DNA of 64,000 nucleotides from Lujinxingia litoralis. GTDB taxonomy: Bacteria > Myxococcota_A > Bradymonadia > Bradymonadales > Bradymonadaceae. Of this stretch, positions 1 through 8,557 are shown piece after piece; positions within the stretch are counted from its first letter, which is position 1, and each line of letters opens with the position of its first letter. Made by a program: the position numbers and the translations under genes. The stretch is from positions 62,001-126,000 of the forward strand of contig NZ_QHKO01000010.1 in the NCBI RefSeq assembly GCF_003260125.1, written 5' to 3'. The notes beneath the pieces are model-generated. The model was not told the origin of the DNA, made no database searches, and saw nothing but the letters and a program-made list of their open reading frames with translations.

Positions 1-110
1 GCCTCATCTGGCACCACCTCGCCGCGACATCCCACCATCAGCACCATCAGGAGCAACACCACCGCACTTCCCAGCTTCAAAACCTGTCTCTCTTTCTTCG
101 TCGCGCTCAT
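1..110 (-). CDS. Lipoprotein, N-terminal fragment (runs off window)
   Basis: The reverse strand reads 36 codons from an ATG at 110, preceded by a strong GGAGGA ribosome site nine bases away. The peptide has a basic start (SATKKERQ), a hydrophobic stretch of about 15 residues and a lipobox ending MVGC. This is a type II signal peptide, so an exported lipidated protein is predicted. The rest lies outside the window and its function is unknown. The 208 bases between it and the TonB-dependent receptor gene hold no terminator or ORF I can support. Confidence 0.75.
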   Translation of the reverse strand, partial: MSATKKERQVLKLGSAVVLLLMVLMVGCRGEVVPDE

Positions 111-318
111 GGATTCTTCCTCCGCAGCCCCTGTTCAAAACAGCCTGGCTTCTACATAAAAGCCTTTCCTTGCTCCCCCCGAGAAAGGCATCAACCTCTT
201 GAAATAACATAGAGATCCGACCTCTCCCCGCAGTCATTGGACGACACTCTTACAGGGAACCTTCAAAAATAGAAATGCTTCTGGTCGACACGTTTCGTAA
301 AGCCCGGCGTCACCAACC

Positions 319-3246
319 TCAGAAGCGGGCCATCACACCGATCGTCGGCAAAATGGGTAGCCCCGTCAGCGGTTCGGAGTCGCTGTAGTCGTAATTATAG
401 CGCGTCCCCTCTTCGTTTTTGGCGTTGTAGACGTTGGTCACGTCCAGATACGCGGCCAGCGTCCAGGTATCGAAGATAAAGCGACGATCCAGGCGAAGAT
501 CCAACTGGTGGAAGGTTTTGGAACGCTCGGAATTGGGCTCCCCGTAGCGCGGGCGATATCCATCGCTATCGGCATCAAACACCGCTCCGACCACCGGTGT
601 CTGCGGATTGCCCGTAACCACCCGAAAACGCGCTGACAGATCCAGATTCCAGGGCAAATTGTACCCGGCAACCATCGTCAGAATATGGGTCTGATCGTAA
701 CCGTAGGGGTCCCACTCGCCGCTCTTCAGGTTGAGCCGCTCCGAACGTGAGAGCGTGTAGCTGAGCCAGCCAAAGAACTTATCCTTGGGATAATGCCGCA
801 AGAGCAGCTCCAACCCGTAAGAACGCCCCTGCCCCTCGTTATCGTAGATCACCGGCTCCGCCTCGCCGGTCTCTTCATTGATGGCCTCGGCCGACGTGGT
901 ATTCACCAGATCAAAGGAGTCGCGGTAGTAAAGCGTCGCATCCAGCTCCAGGTGCGCGCGCGGCTGCCACTCCGCGCCCACCGCGTAATGCATCGCCTTT
1001 TCATACGAAATGTCCGGGTTGCCAAAGTCTTCTTCGGTCTGTCCCGGAATCGGCGGCTGCGTGAAGAGCCCCACCCCTCCTTTGAGTACAACCTGATCGT
1101 GAAGCTCAAAGCGTGACGCCAGACGCGGCGAAATCGACACCTCATTGACCGGACCATAATAGTCCGCCCGCAGGCCGGGGGTCAGCGTCCAGCGACCAAA
1201 GGCCTTGTACTGCGCTTCGGCATACACCGCCGGAAGAATCTGGGGCGACTTACGCGACCCCACAAGCCCGTCGGTGCTGATGTTAGGCCCACCGTCCTGT
1301 CCATCGGGTGACGAGAAATCGTCCGGCGAAGCCCCAAACGCCGGGATCGCGTACGAATACACGACGTTACCCAACTGGGCATCCAGGCCGGTGCGCAACC
1401 GCAGGTTATCGCTGAGCTTCCACTTCAGATCGTTTCGGATCTGCGTCTGATAAAAATCCAGGTCAAAGAAGATATCCGGCCCGGCCTCCAGAGCCGCGGA
1501 GTTCAGCCCGAAGGAGCTCATCAGGGTATTCTCCAGCGCTCCCCCCTCGGGCTTCCACTCCCAGCGCACCTGGCCGCGGTGAAAGGAGTTGCCAAACCCG
1601 GCCTCCCTCACCTGGACGTACTGGTCTCCCTCCGGTTCGCCATCGGGCAAGATCACATCGATCTCATCATCCGATCCGTACACAAAGAACTCGACCTTAT
1701 GAGCCCCACTCTCACTGCGATAGGTCACCCAGGTCTGATAATCGTAGTAGCGAGGGGCGACCACCGTATCGATCTCCAACGCCCGCAGGACCGATGGCAA
1801 AAAGAAGTCGTAGTAGCTACGCCTACCGGCGATCGCAAAGCTCCAACGATCGTTGATCGGCCCCTCCACCATCGCCGAGCTATCAAGCAGGTCGATTTCC
1901 GCCATCCCGTGCACCCGGTCGGTCCGCGGCGAACGGGTGCGCAGATCGATCACTCCGGCCGTGGCCCGACCGTAGTACGGGCTAAAGTTCCCCGGATAGA
2001 AGTCGATCGCCTCGACCATCTCCGTGTTAATGACCGCCGGCCCCCCAAAGAAGTGGTACACCAGCGGGATGGAGTCGCCCTCCAGAAAGATTTTGGTGTC
2101 GTTGGGCGAAGAGCCGCGCACGATGATCTGACCACTGATGAACTGCGCACGGGCCACCCCGGGCAGGTTCTGCACCACACGTACCACATCCCCGCCGGTG
2201 CCCGGAATTCGGCGCACTTCATCGAGCTCAATCGTCTGGCGGTTCACCTCCTGACGCTGACGTCGCGTCGTGGTGCGCGCGCGAAAGGTCCCGTCATCGT
2301 CGGCCGGCATGTAGTAGTTGCCCTCGGTTACCTCACCGCCGACCACCTCCACCTCAAAGGTCGAGGTCACATACCCCGCCGACGACGCCCGCAGGATGTA
2401 GTTTCCGGGCTCGACGCCCGCAAATCCAAAGCGACCGCCGCCCTCACTAAAGCCCTGACGCACCTCCTGCTGCGTCTCTGCCTTGAGCAAACGCAGCTCC
2501 ACCCCCGCCAGCGGCGACCGACTCCCGGCCTCACGGATCTCACCGATCAGGTTCTCCTGGGCACGCGGCACCCGGTACTCCACCTCCACCAGCTGGCCGC
2601 CCGGAAGCTCGATATCCGTCTCAAAATCGAGGTAGGCGTCCACCTGCAAAAACACCTGATAGGGCCCCGGCGGCACATTCCCAAAGTAAAAGCTGCCGTC
2701 GGCCTCACTGAGCGCACTGGCCTCGGGTCGGGGATCGTACTCATCGCCCCCGTAAACAATGCGCACCTCGGCCCCCTCAATGCCCTCTCCACTTACCGGG
2801 TCAAGCACCACCCCGGTGAATTCGGCGGGCAACACCGGCAGGCTAAAACGCACCGTAAAGTTCAGCGAAACCGGAATCGGCTCTCCGTTGAGCCGCGCGG
2901 GCTCGAACTTAAACTGCTCCACCGCCCGCACCGCGGACTCATCCAGCCCGTAGCCCAGTCCCTGAACCACATCGACCTTGGAGACATCGCCGGCAGTGTT
3001 GATCGTCAGTTCCAGCACCACTGCGCCTTCTAACCGCGCCGCCACCGCGTCTTCGGTGTACTCGGCCTCAACCTCACGGAGCAGCCGCGGCGGCTGAAGC
3101 TCTCCACGGGCGCTACGCTCGGCGGGCGCCGCCTGCTCCGGGGCCTCGTCTGCACCGCCGGCTTCTTGCGCAAAAACCTGCGCCGGCATCCCCGTGACCA
3201 TCGCCGCTGCCAGCCACAGCCTGATCCATCCTTGTGTCGTCATCAT
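319..3246 (-). CDS. TonB-dependent receptor with N-terminal TonB C-terminal domain
   Basis: About 975 residues. Visible order: signal peptide (1-27, cleavage near VFAQ-EA); a TonB C-terminal-like domain (about 50-135, with LEGAVVLELTINTAGDV and AVRAVEQFKFEPARLNG); two carboxypeptidase-regulatory-like beta domains (about 142-225 and 230-310); a plug (about 330-450, with QIIVRGSSPNDTKIFLEGD); and a beta barrel ending in a terminal Phe. It should import a siderophore, metal complex or oligomer across the outer membrane; the substrate is not visible. The ATG at 3246 shares one base with the stop of the upstream lipoprotein gene and has GGTGGAG before it, so the two are co-translated. Longer in-frame starts fall inside that gene. 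A TonB domain on a receptor is unusual and might replace or compete with free TonB. Confidence 0.9.
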   Translation of the reverse strand: MMTTQGWIRLWLAAAMVTGMPAQVFAQEAGGADEAPEQAAPAERSARGELQPPRLLREVEAEYTEDAVAARLEGAVVLELTINTAGDVSKVDVVQGLGYGLDESAVRAVEQFKFEPARLNGEPIPVSLNFTVRFSLPVLPAEFTGVVLDPVSGEGIEGAEVRIVYGGDEYDPRPEASALSEADGSFYFGNVPPGPYQVFLQVDAYLDFETDIELPGGQLVEVEYRVPRAQENLIGEIREAGSRSPLAGVELRLLKAETQQEVRQGFSEGGGRFGFAGVEPGNYILRASSAGYVTSTFEVEVVGGEVTEGNYYMPADDDGTFRARTTTRRQRQEVNRQTIELDEVRRIPGTGGDVVRVVQNLPGVARAQFISGQIIVRGSSPNDTKIFLEGDSIPLVYHFFGGPAVINTEMVEAIDFYPGNFSPYYGRATAGVIDLRTRSPRTDRVHGMAEIDLLDSSAMVEGPINDRWSFAIAGRRSYYDFFLPSVLRALEIDTVVAPRYYDYQTWVTYRSESGAHKVEFFVYGSDDEIDVILPDGEPEGDQYVQVREAGFGNSFHRGQVRWEWKPEGGALENTLMSSFGLNSAALEAGPDIFFDLDFYQTQIRNDLKWKLSDNLRLRTGLDAQLGNVVYSYAIPAFGASPDDFSSPDGQDGGPNISTDGLVGSRKSPQILPAVYAEAQYKAFGRWTLTPGLRADYYGPVNEVSISPRLASRFELHDQVVLKGGVGLFTQPPIPGQTEEDFGNPDISYEKAMHYAVGAEWQPRAHLELDATLYYRDSFDLVNTTSAEAINEETGEAEPVIYDNEGQGRSYGLELLLRHYPKDKFFGWLSYTLSRSERLNLKSGEWDPYGYDQTHILTMVAGYNLPWNLDLSARFRVVTGNPQTPVVGAVFDADSDGYRPRYGEPNSERSKTFHQLDLRLDRRFIFDTWTLAAYLDVTNVYNAKNEEGTRYNYDYSDSEPLTGLPILPTIGVMARF

Positions 3247-4313
3247 CACTCCACCACCAGCAGGCGCCGCTCGATCCAATCCACTCCCAGGCGCGCATCG
3301 CGCACCACCGACCACACTCGCACCCCGCAGCCCTCTTCCTCAGGCTCCATGCACTCCACCACGGCCTGATTCGAGGACACCTTCAGCGTGGTGATCGGCG
3401 CCTCCTCCAACGTGGTATCCGGCTCCACAAACAGTCGCCGAGACCCATCGAGCGTCCCCGAGGTCACAAAGTAGCGATACACAAAGGCCTCCGAGCGCTC
3501 CGGCGGCGGCTCCTGCGCCCCTTCGGGCGTCGGCGGCTGGTAGCGTTCCACGCTCTCCGGGCTGACCACCGCCCGGAGTTCCAGCGGAACATCCGAAAGC
3601 ACCCGCAGATCGGCATCCTCCGGCAGGGCCACCCATTGATCCTCGGGAGCCGCATCGGCAGCCACCTCCCAGCCTGCCCGATCGCGCAACTTCGAGAGAT
3701 CCTCGGGGCGCTCCGGTCGCACCTCCAGCGCCATCACCTCCGGATTGGTATTGGGGGTATCCCCCCCGGTCGAGAGCCGCAGCGACTTCGACGCCACCAG
3801 CTGCTCGCTCTCCGTGGAGAGCTCCACACGCACCGAGATCTCGTAGCCCTTGCTGCAGTCATCCACCGGCAAGAAACGGGCAAGCTCCGGGTCGTCGACC
3901 TGCTCTAAAATCGCCTGCTGAATAGCCTCACAAAACAGACGAACCTGCTCGGCGGTAAACGGGTTCTCAAACACGGCCTGCGCATCGCTGCCCAGATCCA
4001 GATCCAACGCCGCGCCACCCAGCTCCGCGAGCTGCGCCTCATCGATCGGGCAGGCGTAACCCTGCTCGGCCGAGGTGCGCAACGGACACCACGACCAGGC
4101 ATAACTCAGCGTCTCTCCGCGGCGAGCGTACGCCAGCGCCGAGAGCGTCGCCTCCCCCTGCCCCTCCACGACCACCGGATCGGCCTTGATGGCCATCAGG
4201 CGCAATTTGTCGACCTTCCAATAAGGCGCAAACTCCCGCCCGCAGCCCACCAGCAGCACCGCTCCGATCAGGAGCCCGACCACCCTCACGGGCCTCGACC
4301 CGATTGCTCTCAT
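3246..4313 (-). CDS. Lipoprotein, partner of the TonB-dependent receptor
   Basis: About 355 residues. A type II signal peptide (RVVGLLIGAVLLVGC) predicts lipidation. The mature part has no family I recognise. It is rich in Glu, Pro and beta-type sequence, contains several Cys, and near its C-terminus has a short stretch (SGTLDGSRRLFVEPDT) that could be an Ig-like strand pair. The start is one of two adjacent ATGs (4316/4313); I chose 4313 because GAGG lies five bases upstream. The stop overlaps the receptor start as TGATG, so it is the first gene of a two-gene operon and may be a surface or periplasmic substrate-binding partner. That role is inferred from position only. Confidence 0.8.
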   Translation of the reverse strand: MRAIGSRPVRVVGLLIGAVLLVGCGREFAPYWKVDKLRLMAIKADPVVVEGQGEATLSALAYARRGETLSYAWSWCPLRTSAEQGYACPIDEAQLAELGGAALDLDLGSDAQAVFENPFTAEQVRLFCEAIQQAILEQVDDPELARFLPVDDCSKGYEISVRVELSTESEQLVASKSLRLSTGGDTPNTNPEVMALEVRPERPEDLSKLRDRAGWEVAADAAPEDQWVALPEDADLRVLSDVPLELRAVVSPESVERYQPPTPEGAQEPPPERSEAFVYRYFVTSGTLDGSRRLFVEPDTTLEEAPITTLKVSSNQAVVECMEPEEEGCGVRVWSVVRDARLGVDWIERRLLVVE

Positions 4314-4448
4314 CATCACCTCGACACCATCTCCAAAAACACCCGAACACATTTGCAGCACAGAGTGTGGATCCCCCGGGCTCCGCGTCAACGCCCGGGC
4401 CCGAACTTTCTTGCCGCGCCTACCTTGCTCCCCGCCGACCTGCCCTTC

Positions 4449-5939
4449 TCAGCAAAGGACCAGACGCAGGTGAGCCGCCTCCAGGCGCCGGGCCTCTTCA
4501 TGAAGCACCGCGCGGGTCAGGGGCATCGACTTTAGCCAGCCCTTCGGAAAATGGAGACGAATCTCCTTCCCTTCGGCCTCGACCTCAAACTCGGGCACCG
4601 CCCCGTCGACCCGACTGCGATTGAGCAACACCGCCAGACGCAGCAACACCGCCAGACGCTTGCCCGCCCGCGGCAACTTCCCGGCCAACCCCTCAAAACG
4701 ATGGGGCTTGAAGTCCCGACGATGCGTGCGCACCAGCGCCCATAACAAATGCTGGTCCTGACGGGAGAACCCCGGCATATCCGAATTCTCCACCAGATAC
4801 GAGCCGTGCTTATGGTAGCGCGAGTGCGCAATCGCAAGCCCGATCTCATGGAGCCGGGCCGCCCACCGCAACACCGTGGCCAGGTAGGGATCTTCAAGTT
4901 TCCAGCCGCCGGCAACCTGGTCCCACAGCTCCAGCGCCGTGGCCTCCACCCGGGAGGCATGCGGCATATCCACCCCGTAGCGCGCGCAGAGCGTGGCCAC
5001 GGTCTGCTCGCGGATATCCTGGCGCTGGAGCCGCCCCACCAGATCGTACATCAGCCCCTCTCGCAGCGCGCCATCGCTGGGGACCATCTGCTCAATCTCC
5101 AGAATCTCAAACGCCGCGCTCAAGATCGCCACCCCGCCGGCAAACACCGGCGCCCGGGCCTCACTGACCCCGGGCAAGCGCTCCGACCGGGCCTCCCCAT
5201 CCTTGATCAGGCGCCGTCGCAAGCGCTTGAGCCCCCGGGCGGTGATCGCCCCGCGGCTCCAGCCCGTCTCATCGAGCACCTGCGCGATCGCCCGATTGGT
5301 CCCCGAGGAGCCCACCACCTCCGTCCAGCCCATCTGACGAAAGCGCGTGGCCAGCATCTCCACCTCCTGCTGGGCGGCCAGCACCGCCTCGGCCATCGCC
5401 TGCTCCGAGACCTTCCCCCCGGAAAAATAGCGCCGTGTCCACTCCACGCACCCCATGTACTTGGAGTCCCGCGCCTGCGGCTCAAACCCCTCCCCGATCA
5501 CGAACTCGGTGCTCCCCCCTCCGATATCGATCACCAGACGACGCCCCGCCCCCGGCTCCATGGTGTGGGCCACCCCCAGATAGACCAGACGAGCCTCCTC
5601 CAGACCGCTGATAATCTCGACGGGCACCCCCAGCGCGTCTTCGATCTCCTCCATAAATCCCCGCGGATCGCGGGTCTTACGCAACGTATTGGTGCCCACC
5701 GCACGGATATCACCGGGCTCAATGCCCTGGAGCCGCTCCCCAAAACGCCGCAAACATCCCAGCGCCCGGGCACGGGCCTCGGTACTCAGCGTCTTGTCGT
5801 CACGCAACCCGGCGGCCAGACGCACCATCTCTTTGAGGCGATCGACGACCTGGAGCTGGCCGTCCTGCTGGCGCGCGATCACCATATGAAAACTGTTTGA
5901 CCCCAGGTCCACCGCGGCAATCATCCTCTCAGCGCTCAT
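4449..5939 (-). CDS. ppx: Exopolyphosphatase / Ppx-GppA family phosphatase
   Basis: About 496 residues, the usual length for a full Ppx/GppA. The N-terminal ASKHA-type phosphatase domain shows the phosphate-1 loop (AVDLGSNSFHMVIA) and a second loop (DIGGGSTEFVIG), plus SSGTNRAIAQ. From about residue 310 there is an HD-like domain (RWAARLHEIG, then SRYHKHGSYLVENSDMPGF). It should hydrolyse polyphosphate or pppGpp in the cytoplasm during the stringent response; sequence alone does not separate the two activities. The start is MSAERM, with GGGAG four bases upstream. It is divergent from msrA. Confidence 0.93.
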   Translation of the reverse strand: MSAERMIAAVDLGSNSFHMVIARQQDGQLQVVDRLKEMVRLAAGLRDDKTLSTEARARALGCLRRFGERLQGIEPGDIRAVGTNTLRKTRDPRGFMEEIEDALGVPVEIISGLEEARLVYLGVAHTMEPGAGRRLVIDIGGGSTEFVIGEGFEPQARDSKYMGCVEWTRRYFSGGKVSEQAMAEAVLAAQQEVEMLATRFRQMGWTEVVGSSGTNRAIAQVLDETGWSRGAITARGLKRLRRRLIKDGEARSERLPGVSEARAPVFAGGVAILSAAFEILEIEQMVPSDGALREGLMYDLVGRLQRQDIREQTVATLCARYGVDMPHASRVEATALELWDQVAGGWKLEDPYLATVLRWAARLHEIGLAIAHSRYHKHGSYLVENSDMPGFSRQDQHLLWALVRTHRRDFKPHRFEGLAGKLPRAGKRLAVLLRLAVLLNRSRVDGAVPEFEVEAEGKEIRLHFPKGWLKSMPLTRAVLHEEARRLEAAHLRLVLC

Positions 5940-6067
5940 GCAACTCCCCTTCTCCCGGAGGGCCTGCGCTGACGCATGCTCCTCCTGATTACCTTGCCTC
6001 ACCCACGCGGGCCCCTAACCTAACGCGCTCGCCAGCATCGCCCAACCCACTTCGCCCGGAGATTTCG

Positions 6068-6781
6068 ATGTTTCGCGCCCCGCGCCCCCTGCTCCTCCTC
6101 CTATCCCTGACCGCGATCCTGACGCTCATCGCGGCGTGCAAGCCCTCGGAGCCGGTCCGAAACGATGTCGCCCCTGAGCCCGAACAGAGCGCGGCCGCCT
6201 CCGCCCAGGCCTCAACAACAGGCACCCGCGCCTCCCTCCCCGACCTGGAAAGCCGGGGCCTGGCTCGCGCCACCTTTGCCGGCGGCTGTTTCTGGTGCAT
6301 GGAGCCCCCCTTCGACGCCACCGAAGGCGTCGTCTCCACCACATCCGGCTACACCGGCGGCCCCGAAAGCGCCCCCACCTACGAGGACGTCTCCTCGGGG
6401 CGCACCGGCCACACCGAGGCGATCGAAGTCATCTACGACCCGGACCTCGTCAGCTACGACGAGCTCCTAGACGTCTTCTGGCGCAGCCACGACCCCACCG
6501 ACGCCGCCGGCCAGTTTGCCGATCGGGGCTCTCAGTACCGCCCGGCCATCTTTTACCACAGCGAACTTCAGCTCGAGCAGGCCCGGGCCTCAAAGGCCAA
6601 CCTCCAGGCCGACGGCCCCTTCCAGAAACCTATCGTCACCGCCATTGAACCCGCCCAGACCTTCTGGATCGCCGAGGACTACCACCAGGATTACTACCAG
6701 AAAAACCCCGACCCCTATCAGCGCTACTACCGCGCCAGCGGGCGTCAGGACTTCCTCAAACGCATCTGGAGCGATCGCTAA
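6068..6781 (+). CDS. msrA: Peptide-methionine (S)-S-oxide reductase MsrA, lipoprotein form
   Basis: 237 residues. The catalytic GCFWCME motif follows a long exported N-terminus: a hydrophobic segment ending in a lipobox (LIAACK) and about 40 Ala/Ser/Pro-rich linker residues. The MsrA domain is complete (TGYTGG, YEDVSSGRTGHTEA, YDP, FWRSHDPT, DRGSQYRPAIFY). It reduces methionine-S-sulfoxide in proteins. The lipobox places it in the periplasm or on a membrane rather than in the cytoplasm. Recycling Cys residues near the C-terminus are not obvious, so the reductant is unclear. The ATG at 6068 begins the signal peptide. Confidence 0.95.
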   Translation: MFRAPRPLLLLLSLTAILTLIAACKPSEPVRNDVAPEPEQSAAASAQASTTGTRASLPDLESRGLARATFAGGCFWCMEPPFDATEGVVSTTSGYTGGPESAPTYEDVSSGRTGHTEAIEVIYDPDLVSYDELLDVFWRSHDPTDAAGQFADRGSQYRPAIFYHSELQLEQARASKANLQADGPFQKPIVTAIEPAQTFWIAEDYHQDYYQKNPDPYQRYYRASGRQDFLKRIWSDR

Positions 6782-6802
6782 AATGGCGCACCAGACAGCC
6801 CT

Positions 6803-8158
6803 TTATGACGAGCGCTCAAAACGCCCCAACAACTCCACATGCGTGGTCTGCGGAAGCATATCATGCGCCTGCAACTCCCGGAGCACCCAGCCGCGTTCCT
6901 GAAGCTCGGCGGCATCTCGCCCGAAACTGGAGACATCACAGCTCATATAAATAAGCGTCGATGCCCCCAGCGCCTGCGGCGCCCCCAGCACCTGACGCAC
7001 CGCTCGCGAGAGCCCTTTGCGCGGCGGGTTAACCACAATGAGCTCCGGCCGCGCCTGCGGCCCCTCCCCGGGGCAGCCCTCGCGCCAGCCCTCTTTGCCC
7101 AGGTCGACCACCGCGTAGCGCGCCTTAATCCCGGCCCGGGCCGCGTTCTCCCGCGCGCTGGCAATGGCCGCCGGCACGCTCTCCGCACCGAAGAGTCGGA
7201 CCTCGGGGCGCCGGGCCGCCACGTTGAGCCCCAGCCCGCCGATGCCGCAATACAAATCCCAGACCACCTGCGCCCCCTCGGCCCACCGGGCCACCTGCCG
7301 GTACATCGCCGAGGCCACCGCCACGTTGAGTTGCGCAAAAGCCCCCGGATCAATGCCCAGCTCCACCTCCCCGTAGCGCTCCCAGATCCGACCCTTCCCC
7401 TGAACCACCTGCGAATCCTGAACCCGAATCGCGTTGGTATCCCGCGCATTTACGGTGATCGCCACGCCCTGCACGCCCTCCACTGCCGCGATCGCCACCA
7501 CCGCCGCGTCCAGCCAACTCGCCAGCGCATCGCGCACCACCAGCTCCACCACCACGGCCTGCGCCGAGGCTCGCAACGACACCCAGCGCAGCCCTTCCTC
7601 CTCCTCGCCGACCGGCACCTTGAGCGCGCTCAGCAGCGCCTCCAACTCCCCGTGCACCCGCGCAATGGCCGGCTGCACCACCTGACAGCCGGCCATCGCC
7701 GAGATCTCCTGACTGCGCGGCGCATAGGACCCCAGCACCACCAGCGCCCCCTGACGCGTGACCACAAAGTTAGAGCGGTTACGATAGCCCAGGTGCGCCG
7801 GCGCCTCATGCCAGCTCCACTCACACCCCAACCTCTCGGCCAGCTGCGCCACTCGCCGCTGCAGGGTTTCTGTCCGCAGGTCGTGGCTTAAGTGCATCCC
7901 CGGACACCCCCCGCAACGCCCGCGCACCGGCCCGGCGTGCGCGCAGATCGGCTCCACATAATCAGCCCCCCGCGCATGGACCGACGCCACCTCGGCAAAA
8001 TCGCGGGGATGATGCTGACTCGACGCCACGATGCGCAGATCGACCCGGTCCCCGGGAACCGCGCCCCCGGCCAAGACCCGACGCTCCCCGCGCTCCACGT
8101 ACCCCTCGAACGCCTCGTTAAGGCCCGCGATCTCCACACCCTGCAACGTCTGACTCAT
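6803..8158 (-). CDS. rlmD: 23S rRNA (uracil-C5)-methyltransferase, RlmD/TrmA family
   Basis: About 451 residues. A TRAM-like beta domain opens the protein (about 1-60). Then comes an Fe-S cluster Cys set (ICAHAGPVRGRCGGCPG, with a further Cys later) and a SAM-binding methyltransferase domain (VWDLYCGIGGLGLNVA, VVNPPRKGLSRAV). The catalytic cysteine region is YMSCDVSSFGRDAAEL. The enzyme methylates a uridine C5 in RNA; RlmC, RlmD and TrmA cannot be separated safely here, and RlmD is the closest in layout. The start is the ATG at 8158, with AGAGCAGG two bases upstream; longer in-frame starts lack a ribosome site. It converges with msrA, 21 bases apart. Confidence 0.9.
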   Translation of the reverse strand: MSQTLQGVEIAGLNEAFEGYVERGERRVLAGGAVPGDRVDLRIVASSQHHPRDFAEVASVHARGADYVEPICAHAGPVRGRCGGCPGMHLSHDLRTETLQRRVAQLAERLGCEWSWHEAPAHLGYRNRSNFVVTRQGALVVLGSYAPRSQEISAMAGCQVVQPAIARVHGELEALLSALKVPVGEEEEGLRWVSLRASAQAVVVELVVRDALASWLDAAVVAIAAVEGVQGVAITVNARDTNAIRVQDSQVVQGKGRIWERYGEVELGIDPGAFAQLNVAVASAMYRQVARWAEGAQVVWDLYCGIGGLGLNVAARRPEVRLFGAESVPAAIASARENAARAGIKARYAVVDLGKEGWREGCPGEGPQARPELIVVNPPRKGLSRAVRQVLGAPQALGASTLIYMSCDVSSFGRDAAELQERGWVLRELQAHDMLPQTTHVELLGRFERSS

Positions 8159-8460
8159 GACCTGCTCTTTGCTGCACACAACCCGGTAGACAACGTATCG
8201 ACCCGCAGCCGACAACACCTCCGCAGCCGACATTGGGCCGGCCTCTCCGAGGCGGCCAACCACATGCCCTGCTGACATTCGCCATAGCAGTGACGGCCCT
8301 CCGCGCAAAGGCCTGTGAACACCACGCCGGCTGCTTTACCGCTTCGGAGTACGTCCCGGCGCCACACCGCAGACGCCGAACCACCGCCAGACAGCTCCCC
8401 GACACACACCGGCCCGCGCTCAGGAGAAGACCCGATCCGCCAATAACTACGAGGGGATCG
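8159..8460. other. Intergenic stretch between rlmD and the 23-bp repeats
   Basis: No gene is supported here. Several overlapping ORFs exist in different frames, but none has a ribosome site or a protein-like composition. It probably carries the rlmD promoter. Together with the repeats it is one of the longest non-coding stretches of the window. Confidence 0.5.
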
Positions 8461-8552
8461 CACATCCCGGGGTCAGACATCTGCACGTCCCGGGGTCAGA
8501 CATTCGCACGTCCCGGGGTCAGACATTCGCACGTCCCGGGGTCAGACAGCTC
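8461..8552. repeat. Four tandem 23-bp repeats (core cacgtcccggggtcagaca)
   Basis: Units start at 8461, 8484, 8507 and 8530, each 23 bp. Units 2 and 3 are identical. Unit 1 differs at one base in the first half and near its end; unit 4 differs at its end. The array stops six bases before the stop codon of the aarF-like gene. The same GTCTGACCCCGGGACGTG-type word is, to my recollection, common near REP-associated tyrosine transposases in other GC-rich bacteria, but no transposase is present here. Confidence 0.9.
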
Positions 8553-8557
8553 GCCAC

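Noticed and set aside
1579-3033. 484-residue ORF on the plus strand
   Set aside because: It lies wholly inside the receptor gene on the other strand. Composition is rich in His, Arg and Pro, with no domain or ribosome site. It is a shadow of GC-rich codon use.
8461-8552. Possible CRISPR array
   Set aside because: Units are contiguous 23-mers without unique spacers, and no cas genes are present.
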